A stretch of 40,986 nt of DNA from contig DEPZ01000009.1 of assembly GCA_002359025.1 (NCBI GenBank), positions 1-40,986 of the forward strand. Reading direction: 5' to 3'. The notes below the pieces were generated by a model. That model was given only the letters and a program-made list of their open reading frames with translations, searched no databases and was not told where the DNA came from. The stretch is from Erysipelotrichaceae bacterium UBA3379. Its GTDB lineage: Bacteria > Bacillota_I > Bacilli_A > Erysipelotrichales > Coprobacillaceae. Every line of letters begins with the position of its first letter. Positions within the stretch are counted from its first letter, which is position 1. Made by a program: the position numbers and the translations under genes. Shown in pieces: positions 24,054 through 31,388 of the stretch.

Positions 24054-24765
24054 ATTCATCTCTCGAACTTCCTAATATCATTAAAAATATTCTTAACATA
24101 CTCATTAAAGTCGAAATCAATGCAGCTACATATGTCATAGCCGCAGCTGATAACATCTTCTTAGCTCCTACATATTCATCACTAGCCAAATATCTTGTCT
24201 TCAAAATTTGCAAAGCTCGTGAAGACGCATCAAATTCTACTGGTAATGTGACAAGCTGGAAAGCCAAAATACCACACATTAATATAAAACCAATCCAAGC
24301 AATTTGAGTACGTCCAAAAATAAGCCCAATAAAAATAGCTATCCAACCCAAATATTGACCAGTATTAGCAATCGGTAAAATCGCATTTCTTAAAGTAATA
24401 GGTACATATTTCTTCTTATATTGAATGGCATGTCCACATTCATGAGCTGCTACAGCTAGTGAAGCTATAGAAGTTCCATGGTAAATATCACTTGATAAGT
24501 TGATTGTCTTTTTACCAGGATTATAATGATCCGATAAATTTCCTTTCACTTCATATATAGCAATATCATAAAGCCCTTCACTATCTAAGATTTCTCTTGC
24601 GACCATCGCACCAGTCAAACCTTTTTTATTAGGTATTCTCTTATAGCGAGAATATGTCGACTGTACCTTCATTTGAGCCCATAAAGCTAACACTGCTGCT
24701 AGTATAACAAAAATTGTTCCAATAAGATAATATGGATTTGTATACATATAAAATGGATAAAACAT
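24052..24765 (-). CDS. YugP-type zinc metallopeptidase (membrane)
   Basis: Neutral zinc membrane metallopeptidase of the PF04298 (YugP) family, 237 residues. The zinc-binding HExxH is H108-E-C-G-H112 in AVAAHECGHAIQ. Hydrophobic segments are at about 12-30, 125-165 and 212-232. The GNLSDHYNPGKKTINLS segment before the active site is typical of the family. Substrates are unknown. It stands alone between HU and ypmB with its own terminator. AGGTGA lies 4-5 nt before the ATG. Confidence 0.85.
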   Translation of the reverse strand: MFYPFYMYTNPYYLIGTIFVILAAVLALWAQMKVQSTYSRYKRIPNKKGLTGAMVAREILDSEGLYDIAIYEVKGNLSDHYNPGKKTINLSSDIYHGTSIASLAVAAHECGHAIQYKKKYVPITLRNAILPIANTGQYLGWIAIFIGLIFGRTQIAWIGFILMCGILAFQLVTLPVEFDASSRALQILKTRYLASDEYVGAKKMLSAAAMTYVAALISTLMSMLRIFLMILGSSRDE

Positions 24766-24811
24766 TTTTCTTCACCTCTACATTATTATACATATAATTA
24801 TGAACAGAATA

Positions 24812-24849
24812 TAAAGAAAAGATGCAACGAATTAATTCATTGCATCTTT
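24812..24849 (-). terminator. Intrinsic terminator of the HU gene
   Basis: Minus-strand AAAGATGCAA, 12-nt loop, TTGCATCTTT followed by TCTTTATATT. The 5' arm overlaps the last codons of the HU gene. Confidence 0.8.
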
Positions 24850-25104
24850 TAATCTATTACTTGGCTTAAATGAAACAGTTTTACTTGCAGGAATAATCAT
24901 CATTTCCTTTGTTTTAGGGCTTACACCTTTACGTTCTCTTCTGTTATTAACTTTAAATGTTCCAAAACCAGAAATAAGAACTTTATCACCATTTAAAATA
25001 CTTTCAATCATTGTATCGAAAACTGTATCAACTAACGCTTCAGCATCTTTTTTTGTTAAATCTTTCTTTAGCGAAACGATGTCTATAAGCTCTTTTTTAT
25101 TCAT
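24832..25104 (-). CDS. hup: DNA-binding protein HU
   Basis: Nucleoid-associated DNA-bending protein, 90 residues, the standard HU length. The GFGTFKVNNRRERKG signature and the PASKTVSFKPSNRLKDA C-terminus, which flank the DNA-binding arm, are visible. It lies directly after spoIVA, as hbs does in B. subtilis, and has a strong promoter of its own (25136-25164) and a GGAGG Shine-Dalgarno. Confidence 0.97.
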   Translation of the reverse strand: MNKKELIDIVSLKKDLTKKDAEALVDTVFDTMIESILNGDKVLISGFGTFKVNNRRERKGVSPKTKEMMIIPASKTVSFKPSNRLKDAMN

Positions 25105-25135
25105 TTATATTGCCTCCTACATAAATCTAAATAGT

Positions 25136-25164
25136 AGTATAACATTTCATTTTATGCCTTGCAA
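25136..25164 (-). promoter_or_regulatory. SigmaA promoter of the HU gene
   Basis: Minus-strand TTGCAA (25159-25164), 17 bp, TATACT (25136-25141), in the gap after spoIVA. Confidence 0.8.
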
Positions 25165-25172
25165 CAATTAAT

Positions 25173-26651
25173 TTATAAAACTATCGCAATCACATTTGTT
25201 TTCCCTTTATTAACGATTTTACTTAATATATCATGCACTTTTATACAAGCTGTTTCATTCATTGTTGTGAGTTTCATACGCATTCCTTCATTAATCAAAT
25301 CACCTAATTTACGTCCAAAGACATCACAATCAAAGATAGCTTCCTTATTATTATCTCCATGACTTTGGAGATATTTTATAAAGGCTTCAGCTTGTTCTTT
25401 AGAACCAATAATAGGTTCAAAGGTTGATTCAATATCAACTTTAATCATATGAATCGTAGAAGCAGTAGAAACAAGTTTCATACCATATCGAGGCCCTTGT
25501 TTAATAACTTCAGGCTGACTTAATTCAATATCCTCCATTAATGGCATAGCATAGCCATATCCCGTTTGCTTAACCATTTGAATTGCACTTTTATAGGCTT
25601 CATACTCTTTTTTTATTTGCATAAATTCTTGCATTTGTTTTAAAAATAAGGCTGAATCAAATTCATCTTGATTTAATATTTCTTTTAAAACATCATAATA
25701 TAAACCTTTACGTTCCTTAATTCTTAAACATGCAAGTGAAGAAGATGTATCAATTGAAGACAAATAAGCTTTTTCTATAAAATCAAAATCACTTAATCTT
25801 TCACCTATCTTTTCTACATCTCTAAATCTTTGAACTGATTGCAAAGAGGCTTCTAAAGCATCATCTAATGTTTGTTTTAACCAATGTGATGAATCCATTA
25901 ATGCAATCCAACGAGGAACTTCTACTTTAATTTCTCTAATTGGAAACTCATATAATGCTTCTTTTAATAAATGTGTAATATCATCTTCAGTCATATCAGT
26001 CACTTTTAATGGAATAACTGGGACATCGTGTTTTTCCTGTAAAGATGTTACAACTTCATTACATTGTATACTTCTAGGATCTTTAGAATTGACCACAATA
26101 ACAAAAGGTTTCCCTATTTCTTTTAATTCAGCAATGACATCATCTGTTGCTTGTCTGTAATCTTGTTGATCTATTTCACAAATTGAACCGTCACAAGTCA
26201 TTACAATCCCTATTGTAGAATGATCTTGTATAACTTTTTGTGTACCAATACGTGCTGCTTCATCAAAAGGAATCGCTTCTAGATACCACGGTGTCTTTAC
26301 ATATCTGACACCTTGTTCATCTTTATATCCCTTTGCTCCTTCTATAACATATCCCACACAATCAACAAGTCTCACATTAACATTTAAATTCTCTCCTACA
26401 GAAATTCTTGCAGCCTGATTAGGTACAAACTTAGGTTCAACTGTCATAATCATTTTTCCTTCACCAGACTGTGGTAATTCATCCCTTGCTCGCATACGCA
26501 TATCATTATCTTCAATAAATGGAATAACAGCCACTTCCATAAAACGTTTGATAAATGACGACTTTCCTACTCTTACAGGTCCAACGACCCCTAAATAAAT
26601 ATCTCCTCCACAACGTTTCCCAATATCTTTAAGTATGTCTATTGTTTGCAT
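25173..26651 (-). CDS. spoIVA: Stage IV sporulation protein A
   Basis: ATPase that polymerises on the mother-cell side of the forespore membrane to form the coat basement layer and is also needed for cortex formation. Walker A GPVRVGKSS (24-32) and the DELPQSGEGKMIMTVEPKFVP segment (read in parts) are conserved. Length is 492 residues, identical to B. subtilis, and the C-terminus (NVIAIVL) matches the short hydrophobic end that reaches the membrane via SpoVM. GGGAGG lies before the ATG, with a sigmaE-type -10 19 nt from the start. Its neighbours HU and, further upstream, gpsA follow the Bacillus order. Confidence 0.97.
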   Translation of the reverse strand: MQTIDILKDIGKRCGGDIYLGVVGPVRVGKSSFIKRFMEVAVIPFIEDNDMRMRARDELPQSGEGKMIMTVEPKFVPNQAARISVGENLNVNVRLVDCVGYVIEGAKGYKDEQGVRYVKTPWYLEAIPFDEAARIGTQKVIQDHSTIGIVMTCDGSICEIDQQDYRQATDDVIAELKEIGKPFVIVVNSKDPRSIQCNEVVTSLQEKHDVPVIPLKVTDMTEDDITHLLKEALYEFPIREIKVEVPRWIALMDSSHWLKQTLDDALEASLQSVQRFRDVEKIGERLSDFDFIEKAYLSSIDTSSSLACLRIKERKGLYYDVLKEILNQDEFDSALFLKQMQEFMQIKKEYEAYKSAIQMVKQTGYGYAMPLMEDIELSQPEVIKQGPRYGMKLVSTASTIHMIKVDIESTFEPIIGSKEQAEAFIKYLQSHGDNNKEAIFDCDVFGRKLGDLINEGMRMKLTTMNETACIKVHDILSKIVNKGKTNVIAIVL

Positions 26652-26670
26652 AAGTTAACCTCCCTATCAA

Positions 26671-26696
26671 AATATATGACATATCATCCAATTTAG
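26671..26696 (-). promoter_or_regulatory. Candidate sigmaE promoter of spoIVA
   Basis: Minus-strand CTAA (26693-26696, in GTTCTAA), 14 nt, CATATATT (26671-26678), then 7 nt to GGAGG. The GTTCTAA and CATATATT are identical to those of the spoVS promoter. Confidence 0.6.
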
Positions 26697-26758
26697 AACG
26701 AGAAGCTACATATTATACTCAAAATATGATAGAATATTATAAGAAAGGAAGTCTTGTT

Positions 26759-27223
26759 ATGAAAACAAAAAACACATTACTTGTTGTTAAAGATATAGAT
26801 GCCTCCAAAAAATTCTATCATCAAATATTAGGTCTCCATACCTTATTTGAACATAGTGGTCGGGTCATTCTTTCAGGACATATCACACTTCAATCATTAG
26901 AAACATGGAAAGATATGATTGGAGAGAATCAAGTGATTTTTCAAAATTGTTCTACAGAACTCTGTTTTGAAACAGACGATATAGATGCATTTTGTATTCT
27001 TTTAGACCAACATCATGTCCCTCTCGTTCATTCACTGAAAGAGCAAGCTTATGGACAAAGAGTCATACGTTTTTATGATTTAGATGGGCATATTATCGAA
27101 GTAAGCGAAAGTCTTAGAAAAATCATTAAAAGATTTTTAAATCTTGGTCTTTCTCAAGAAGAAGTTTCAAGACGCTTAAATCTCCCTATAGATTATATTC
27201 AAAAAATCAATCGAACAGGATAA
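26759..27223 (+). CDS. VOC (glyoxalase/bleomycin resistance) superfamily protein with helical C-terminal tail
   Basis: The first about 115 residues form one VOC module of two beta-alpha-beta-beta-beta repeats, with DIDASKKFYHQILGL in the first and RFYDLDGHIIEVSE in the second. Substrate is unknown; VOC members include lyases, dioxygenases and antibiotic-binding proteins. The last about 38 residues (LRKIIKRFLNLGLSQEEVSRRLNLPIDYIQK, read in parts) look like a helix-turn-helix of the recombinase or transposase type. The frame is open from 26726, but AGGAAG lies 7 nt before the ATG at 26759. It is plus-strand, divergent from spoIVA, and marks one edge of the accessory block. Confidence 0.8.
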   Translation: MKTKNTLLVVKDIDASKKFYHQILGLHTLFEHSGRVILSGHITLQSLETWKDMIGENQVIFQNCSTELCFETDDIDAFCILLDQHHVPLVHSLKEQAYGQRVIRFYDLDGHIIEVSESLRKIIKRFLNLGLSQEEVSRRLNLPIDYIQKINRTG

Positions 27224-27242
27224 CTCTTATACCTGTTTTTAA
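27214..27242 (+). terminator. Intrinsic terminator of the VOC gene
   Basis: AACAGGATAA, CTC loop, TTATACCTGTT (one bulged A), followed by TTTAAAAA. It overlaps the stop codon. Confidence 0.65.
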
Positions 27243-27261
27243 AAATCAAATGTTTAACATA

Positions 27262-27293
27262 CTGAAAAAGGAGAATTATTTTTTCTCCTTTTT
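27262..27293 (-). terminator. Intrinsic terminator of the flavoprotein pair
   Basis: Minus-strand AAAAAGGAGAA, 7-nt loop, TTCTCCTTTTT then C. The 5' arm encodes the Lys-rich C-terminus of the second gene. Confidence 0.75.
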
Positions 27294-27857
27294 ACGTTTT
27301 TTATGAACTTTTCTAATCTGTTTATTCCAATATTTATTTGCTTTTTTCATGAACAGCCTATCACTTAACATAGAAATTTGTAAAGTCACAGATTCATGAT
27401 TTAAAATCTTACCAGCAAAATTTTTAATATAGTTAGAAACAATGTACTTTGATGGTGTCTTCATCACAAATAATGCCGAGCCAACTTTTAAACTTCCTTG
27501 AAACTTCAGGTTTTCTCTACGACACCAGTTTTCAATAATCTTAATAGAGAGATTACATTTTTCAGGTTCATATTCATCACAACCTACAAGTGCATAAACT
27601 TCAGTATTGCTTTTTGGTTGATTTTCTAACTTAGAAAAAATCTCCAACGTTGATGAAGGAATCGAATCCATTGCAACAAAACAAACAAAAACAACCTGAT
27701 CGTATTCAAAAAATGTTCTTTCATCAAAAGTTGTTATATTTCTAACATCTACACAATCGCTTTGATTTAAAAGGTATACTTCTAACCTTTGTAAATAAGG
27801 CTCCATATATTTTTGAGCATGTTTTAAACTAGAATGTAATAATAATATTTTAGCCAT
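27276..27857 (-). CDS. Flavodoxin-fold protein of unknown function (second of a pair)
   Basis: Protein of 193 residues with a Rossmann-like beginning (KILLLHSSLKHAQKYMEPYL) and alternating beta/alpha segments, as in NAD(P)H-dependent FMN reductase-like proteins. It has several cysteines (for example GCDEYEPEKC and WCRRENL), and a strongly basic tail (KKRKKEKK). I do not recognise a specific enzyme. The ATG at 27857 with GGAGGAG 6 nt upstream is preferred over the longer frame to 27887; it overlaps the partner's stop by 8 nt, so the two are probably co-translated and may form a complex. Confidence 0.65.
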   Translation of the reverse strand: MAKILLLHSSLKHAQKYMEPYLQRLEVYLLNQSDCVDVRNITTFDERTFFEYDQVVFVCFVAMDSIPSSTLEIFSKLENQPKSNTEVYALVGCDEYEPEKCNLSIKIIENWCRRENLKFQGSLKVGSALFVMKTPSKYIVSNYIKNFAGKILNHESVTLQISMLSDRLFMKKANKYWNKQIRKVHKKRKKEKK

Positions 27858-28356
27858 GATCCACTCCTCCAAACGTATGAAGAGCATCTTCTAGTTCATG
27901 TTCCTCACAAAAATAGGCATCGACAGACGAATAAGAAAAACCTAATGTTGATTCATCTAATAAATCTTTAAAAATCTTTTTTTCTATATCATTCATATCT
28001 CCATATCCTATTACGAGTAGTTTCTTTTTCAATTGACTCACTCCCAAGTGACAAGTCTCTCCATCTTGATAAGAATAATAGGGTTCAAGATTAACAGTTA
28101 GTCTTTCTAACATTCTTTTAAATGGAATATCAAAACAACCATACTTTACTCTTGTAACATAAATAATCAATTGACAATCATTCATCCATTTAGATATTAA
28201 ATTCATATCATCTTTAAAACGACATTTGCCTTCTGAACGTAAACACTCTAATCCTCCTGAACATGAAGAATATTCAATATTATTCAAATTCACAATAACT
28301 GAATTTTTAAATAATTGATTAGATATCTCTTTATCAGTAATCACTAAGTTCTTCAT
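27850..28356 (-). CDS. Flavodoxin-fold NAD(P)H/FMN-dependent reductase-like protein
   Basis: Protein of 168 residues with a flavodoxin-like core. The segment SCSGGLECLRSEGKCRFKDD (34-53 approx.) resembles the cysteine cluster of iron-sulfur flavoproteins and FMN reductases (CxGCxxC, GxCxxxDD), although one cysteine is a Gly here, so cluster binding is doubtful. The TRVKYGCFDIPFKRMLERL segment matches the region after the FMN loop. Start: ATG at 28356 with AAGGGGTG 5 nt upstream; a GTG lies one codon before. It has a near-consensus promoter with a palindrome between -35 and -10, so stress- or redox-responsive control is plausible. Confidence 0.7.
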   Translation of the reverse strand: MKNLVITDKEISNQLFKNSVIVNLNNIEYSSCSGGLECLRSEGKCRFKDDMNLISKWMNDCQLIIYVTRVKYGCFDIPFKRMLERLTVNLEPYYSYQDGETCHLGVSQLKKKLLVIGYGDMNDIEKKIFKDLLDESTLGFSYSSVDAYFCEEHELEDALHTFGGVDHG

Positions 28357-28384
28357 CACGACACCCCTTTAGTTTGCTATTTCT

Positions 28385-28413
28385 ATTGTATAGTTTGATA
28401 AACTATTTGTCAA
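28385..28413 (-). promoter_or_regulatory. Promoter of the flavoprotein pair with palindromic operator in the spacer
   Basis: Minus-strand TTGACA (28408-28413), 17 bp, TACAAT (28385-28390). The spacer holds ATAGTTT-ATC-AAACTAT (28390-28406), a perfect 7-bp inverted repeat with 3-nt centre, well placed for a repressor. The promoter lies in the 3' end of the ABC-F gene. Confidence 0.7.
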
Positions 28414-29872
28414 ACAGTTCGTCAAAATTCACAACTTTTGTCATAATTTTTTCTTGAAAATACGTATCATGTTCAACAAATAACATTGTCGGTTGGTCTT
28501 TTAAAACCACCTTTTCAAGTTGTATTCTCGCAAAGATATCCAAGTAATTTAATGGTTCATCAAAAATATAGAGATGTGCTGGTGTTGCTATTGCAATAGC
28601 AAGCGCAACTTTTTTCTTTTGTCCTTCACTCATATTTTCTAATAAGATTTCAAAATCATCTCTACGAAAGCCAAATTTACGTAAGATAGTCTTTACCAAT
28701 GTTTCATCAACTTCATGTTCATTTATATAATCATTGAGCTTTCCCTTTAAATACGAACAATCTTGCGGAACATAAGCAATTTTTAAATGACTACTTTTAT
28801 CAACACGTTTATCTTGTGATAGAATCAGTTTGATTAGACTAGATTTCCCACACCCATTCTTTCCTTTCAATAAAATACGATCATGTACACATATATCAAG
28901 TGACAAATCAGGAATAAGAATACGATCATCATAACCCAAAGAAACATGTGATAAACGAATTAAATAATTCTGAAAATAATCCAATGGATGCATAGATAAA
29001 TCTTCATATTCCTCAACATCCTTTAATAAGTCCTTTTTTTCTTGAATAGTCTCATTTTTTCTTTTCTCTATATTCTTAGACCTTTTCATCATTTTAGCTG
29101 CCATATGCCCTACATATCCCTTATCAGCCGCACCTCTTTTTGATTTTTCCACTAAATGAGACCAATTCTCAGTTTGTCTACGAGACTTCTCTAATCGATT
29201 GATTTCTTTTTTTAGTTTTATATTCTTTTCTATTTCTTTTTCATCCGCTTTCATCTTTTGTTGATACCACGAACTAAAATTACCAGCTTCAATATCTATT
29301 GATGTTGGATTCATTGCGATAACATGATCACAACAAATATCTATAAACTCTCTATCATGACTCACTAATAAAAAGCCTTTTTGTTTTTTTAAATAATTCG
29401 CAACAACATGTCTTGATTGTTGATCAAGATGATTTGTTGGTTCATCAATCAATAAATAATCCCCTTGCCAAAAGAACAATACAGCCAACATCACTTTTGT
29501 TTGCTCACCTTTCGATAAAGTACAATATGGTCTATAAAAAATATCATATGGATCAACTTCTAGTAAACGGAGTTCTCTTTCTAATTGCCATTGTTCTATC
29601 AAAGGTGCTATTTCATAACAAATATCAATAGTTAATAAATTTTCATTTTTCACATGATATGGAAAATAATGACACGCACATTTTTTAATGATTTCTCCTT
29701 GATAATCTAATTCATTATTGAGAATTTTTAATAATGTTGTTTTTCCTCTTGCATTTCTTCCTATTAATGCAGTCTTGTAATTTGTATCAAATTGCAATGA
29801 TAAATTCTCAAACACAGGAAGATAGCTTCCATCATGTGTAAAACTTAAATTTTTAATTTGTATTAACGACAT
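28403..29872 (-). CDS. ABC-F ribosome-protection protein, Lsa/CplR-like
   Basis: Soluble twin-ATPase of the ABC-F class; antibiotic-resistance members enter the ribosomal E site and dislodge drugs from the peptidyl-transferase centre. The first ATPase has GRNARGKTT (38-46), LSKGEQ (119-124) and DEPTNHLD (143-150). An interdomain linker of about 85 residues, rich in Lys/Arg, follows. The second ATPase has GKNGCGKSS, MSEGQKKK and DEPLNYLD. No membrane segments. The IGRNARGKTTLL and LDYQGEI segments recall Lsa-type proteins (lincosamide, streptogramin A, pleuromutilin); the drug range is inference. Linker length and the attenuator upstream argue for a resistance factor rather than a housekeeping ABC-F. 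GGGGTGA lies before the ATG. Confidence 0.88.
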   Translation of the reverse strand: MSLIQIKNLSFTHDGSYLPVFENLSLQFDTNYKTALIGRNARGKTTLLKILNNELDYQGEIIKKCACHYFPYHVKNENLLTIDICYEIAPLIEQWQLERELRLLEVDPYDIFYRPYCTLSKGEQTKVMLAVLFFWQGDYLLIDEPTNHLDQQSRHVVANYLKKQKGFLLVSHDREFIDICCDHVIAMNPTSIDIEAGNFSSWYQQKMKADEKEIEKNIKLKKEINRLEKSRRQTENWSHLVEKSKRGAADKGYVGHMAAKMMKRSKNIEKRKNETIQEKKDLLKDVEEYEDLSMHPLDYFQNYLIRLSHVSLGYDDRILIPDLSLDICVHDRILLKGKNGCGKSSLIKLILSQDKRVDKSSHLKIAYVPQDCSYLKGKLNDYINEHEVDETLVKTILRKFGFRRDDFEILLENMSEGQKKKVALAIAIATPAHLYIFDEPLNYLDIFARIQLEKVVLKDQPTMLFVEHDTYFQEKIMTKVVNFDELFDK

Positions 29873-29894
29873 TTTCTTTCACCCCTATTATACT

Positions 29895-29924
29895 AAAAAG
29901 ACGACAAGAAAATAGACTTGTCGT
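29895..29924 (-). terminator. Conditional terminator of the ABC-F attenuator
   Basis: Minus-strand ACGACAAG, TCTATTTT loop, CTTGTCGT followed by CTTTTT, 22 nt before the ABC-F start codon. Its loop and 3' arm can instead pair with an upstream segment, which would disrupt it. Confidence 0.85.
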
Positions 29925-29965
29925 TTCAAGATGAAAGTATATATGAAAAGATGTCTATTTTCTTG
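29905..29965 (-). promoter_or_regulatory. Antiterminator segments of the ABC-F leader
   Basis: Minus-strand CAAGAAAATAGAC (29953-29965) is fully complementary over 13 nt to GTCTATTTTCTTG (29905-29917), which spans the 5' arm end, loop and 3' arm start of the terminator. The same upstream segment can also pair with the leader-ORF RNA (AGATGT and ATTTTCTTG, 30008-30026). The two pairings exclude each other. A separate 10-bp hairpin (29969-29995) lies between them. Confidence 0.8.
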
Positions 29966-30003
29966 CGAGCATAATAAAAACATCGTTTATTATGCATAAA
30001 TTT

Positions 30004-30024
30004 TTAACAAGAAAATATATACAT
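30004..30024 (-). CDS. Leader peptide MYIFSC of the ABC-F attenuator
   Basis: Six-codon ORF (Met-Tyr-Ile-Phe-Ser-Cys, stop TAA) with AGGTGG 4 nt before the ATG, about 17 nt downstream of the expected transcript start. Its RNA overlaps the segment that pairs with the antiterminator strand, so ribosome position on it could decide the fold. The MYIF start resembles short leader peptides of other drug-inducible ribosome-protection or methylase genes, for example MYLIFM before msr(D); that comparison is from memory. Confidence 0.8.
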   Translation of the reverse strand: MYIFSC

Positions 30025-30047
30025 CTTCCCACCTCATTTCCAAAGTC

Positions 30048-30076
30048 ATCATATCATAAAAAAAGCGTATAATCAA
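30048..30076 (-). promoter_or_regulatory. SigmaA promoter of the ABC-F leader
   Basis: Minus-strand TTGATT (30071-30076), 17 bp, TATGAT (30048-30053), between the spoVIF terminator and the leader ORF. Predicted leader length to the ABC-F start is about 170 nt. Confidence 0.75.
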
Positions 30077-30077
30077 T

Positions 30078-30102
30078 AAAAACTCATAGAAGTCTCTATG
30101 AG
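30078..30102 (-). terminator. Intrinsic terminator after spoVIF
   Basis: Minus-strand CTCATAGA, GACT loop, TCTATGAG, TTTTT, starting one base after the spoVIF stop. It closes the cmk-der-gpsA-spoVIF run. Confidence 0.85.
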
Positions 30103-30345
30103 TTAAACAAGTTTTTCTATATCACTAGGAATTTGATTGTTTTGAATAATTTTTACAAGCTTATCCATTTGTTGTGGATTAACTTGTTTTCCTGCAAGTT
30201 TAGAAACCTTTAAAATAAAGTCCTTCACATTTTTTTCATCTTGTAAGTCTTTAGATTGCAAATCACTTGCAAGCGATAAAATATCTTGTTTTGAAACATT
30301 CGTTTTTAAAGCGACTTTATCTAAGAGTTTATCTTGTTTTTCCAT
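30103..30345 (-). CDS. spoVIF: Stage VI sporulation protein F-like
   Basis: Small helical protein of 80 residues matching the SpoVIF (YjcC) family, which in B. subtilis is a late mother-cell protein needed for proper coat assembly under sigmaK. Visible family features are TNVSKQDILSLASDLQSKDLQDEKNVKDFI (read in parts), KLAGKQVNPQQMDKLVKII and the IPSDIEKL end. It follows gpsA by 31 nt, a different place from B. subtilis. AGGTGAT lies 3 nt before the ATG, and a sigmaE/K-type -10 lies 15 nt before the ATG, with wording nearly the same as that before dacB. Confidence 0.85.
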   Translation of the reverse strand: MEKQDKLLDKVALKTNVSKQDILSLASDLQSKDLQDEKNVKDFILKVSKLAGKQVNPQQMDKLVKIIQNNQIPSDIEKLV

Positions 30346-30360
30346 TATATCACCTAGTGT

Positions 30361-30386
30361 AATATATGCAGAGATTTTAAATTTGT
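30361..30386 (-). promoter_or_regulatory. Candidate sigmaE/sigmaK promoter of spoVIF
   Basis: Minus-strand ACAA (30383-30386), 14 nt, CATATATT (30361-30368) followed by ACACTAGGTGATA. The last 13 bases are identical to those before dacB. With the next base, CATATATTA also fits the sigmaK -10 CATAnnnTA. Confidence 0.55.
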
Positions 30387-31387
30387 TCAGATTTTAAATC
30401 TCTATGCATCAATAATGAAACCACTTCGCTAGGAGAAGCATTTTCATATAAAACACTATATACTGCATCTACGATAGGAACTTCAATTCCATAATCATGA
30501 TTCTTAACATCATCATGAATCACTTTACATGTACGTACACCTTCACATGTTTTTGTATTATGAGTCATAAAATCAATAGCACGACTCGCTTCACCAATTT
30601 CTAATCCAGCTTGGAAATTACGTGAGTGTACTGATGAACATGTCACAACAAGATCTCCTATTCCTGTTAATCCAAAATAAGTTTCTTTCTTTCCACCCTT
30701 ACTCATACCATATAAGCTCATTTCGTGAAGACCTCGTGTAATGAGTGCTGCACGTGTATTATCTCCATAACCAAGCCCTTCAATAATACCAGATGCTACA
30801 GCAATAACATTTTTGTATGCAGCACCATATTCAGCACCAATCTCATCTGTTGTTGTATATACTCTAAAATATTGATTAGAGAAAAGTTTTTGTACATCTA
30901 TAGCAGTCTCTTCATCGACACAAACAGAACATACTGCAGTTAAAATCCTTTCTACAACTTCTTCAGCATGCGATGGTCCTATTAATGAAACAACAGGATT
31001 GATTTTTGATTCATCCAAAACATTACGAATTGTATCTGACATACGCATATTCGTATTCATATCAAATCCTTTAGCCGCATTAATAATTGTCACCTTACGA
31101 GTTAATAATGGTTTCACCTTTTCCAAAGTTTCTCTTACAAATTGAGTTGGAATTGTAATTAAGATATAATGAGCATCCTGAATTGTTTCTTCTAAAGAAG
31201 AAGAAGCTACTATACTGTCTTCTAATTGTACTTCTTTAAAATACTTATAGTTACAATGACGAATATTAATATCATCTATTTCACTTTGATCAATCCCATA
31301 CATTATCACTGTATGACCATTATCATTGAGAACACGAGCAAGACCTGTAGCCCAACTTCCTGTTCCTAAAATAGCTATTTTACTCAT
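30377..31387 (-). CDS. gpsA: Glycerol-3-phosphate dehydrogenase [NAD(P)+]
   Basis: Reduces dihydroxyacetone phosphate to sn-glycerol 3-phosphate, the backbone for phospholipids made with PgsA. The Rossmann motif is GTGSWATGLA (7-16), and the catalytic-domain segment with AAYKNVIAVASGIIEGLGYGDN (read in parts) holds the conserved Lys. With the start at 31387 it has 336 residues; AGAGGGA lies 5 nt upstream and one base separates it from the der stop. The 17-codon longer frame runs back into der. The order der-gpsA is the same in B. subtilis. Confidence 0.96.
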   Translation of the reverse strand: MSKIAILGTGSWATGLARVLNDNGHTVIMYGIDQSEIDDINIRHCNYKYFKEVQLEDSIVASSSLEETIQDAHYILITIPTQFVRETLEKVKPLLTRKVTIINAAKGFDMNTNMRMSDTIRNVLDESKINPVVSLIGPSHAEEVVERILTAVCSVCVDEETAIDVQKLFSNQYFRVYTTTDEIGAEYGAAYKNVIAVASGIIEGLGYGDNTRAALITRGLHEMSLYGMSKGGKKETYFGLTGIGDLVVTCSSVHSRNFQAGLEIGEASRAIDFMTHNTKTCEGVRTCKVIHDDVKNHDYGIEVPIVDAVYSVLYENASPSEVVSLLMHRDLKSEQI

Positions 31388-31388
31388 T

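Noticed and set aside
26700..26758. Defined sigmaA promoter for the VOC gene
   Set aside because: Several -10-like words (TATACT, TATGAT, TATTAT) are present, but none has a convincing -35, so no site could be chosen.
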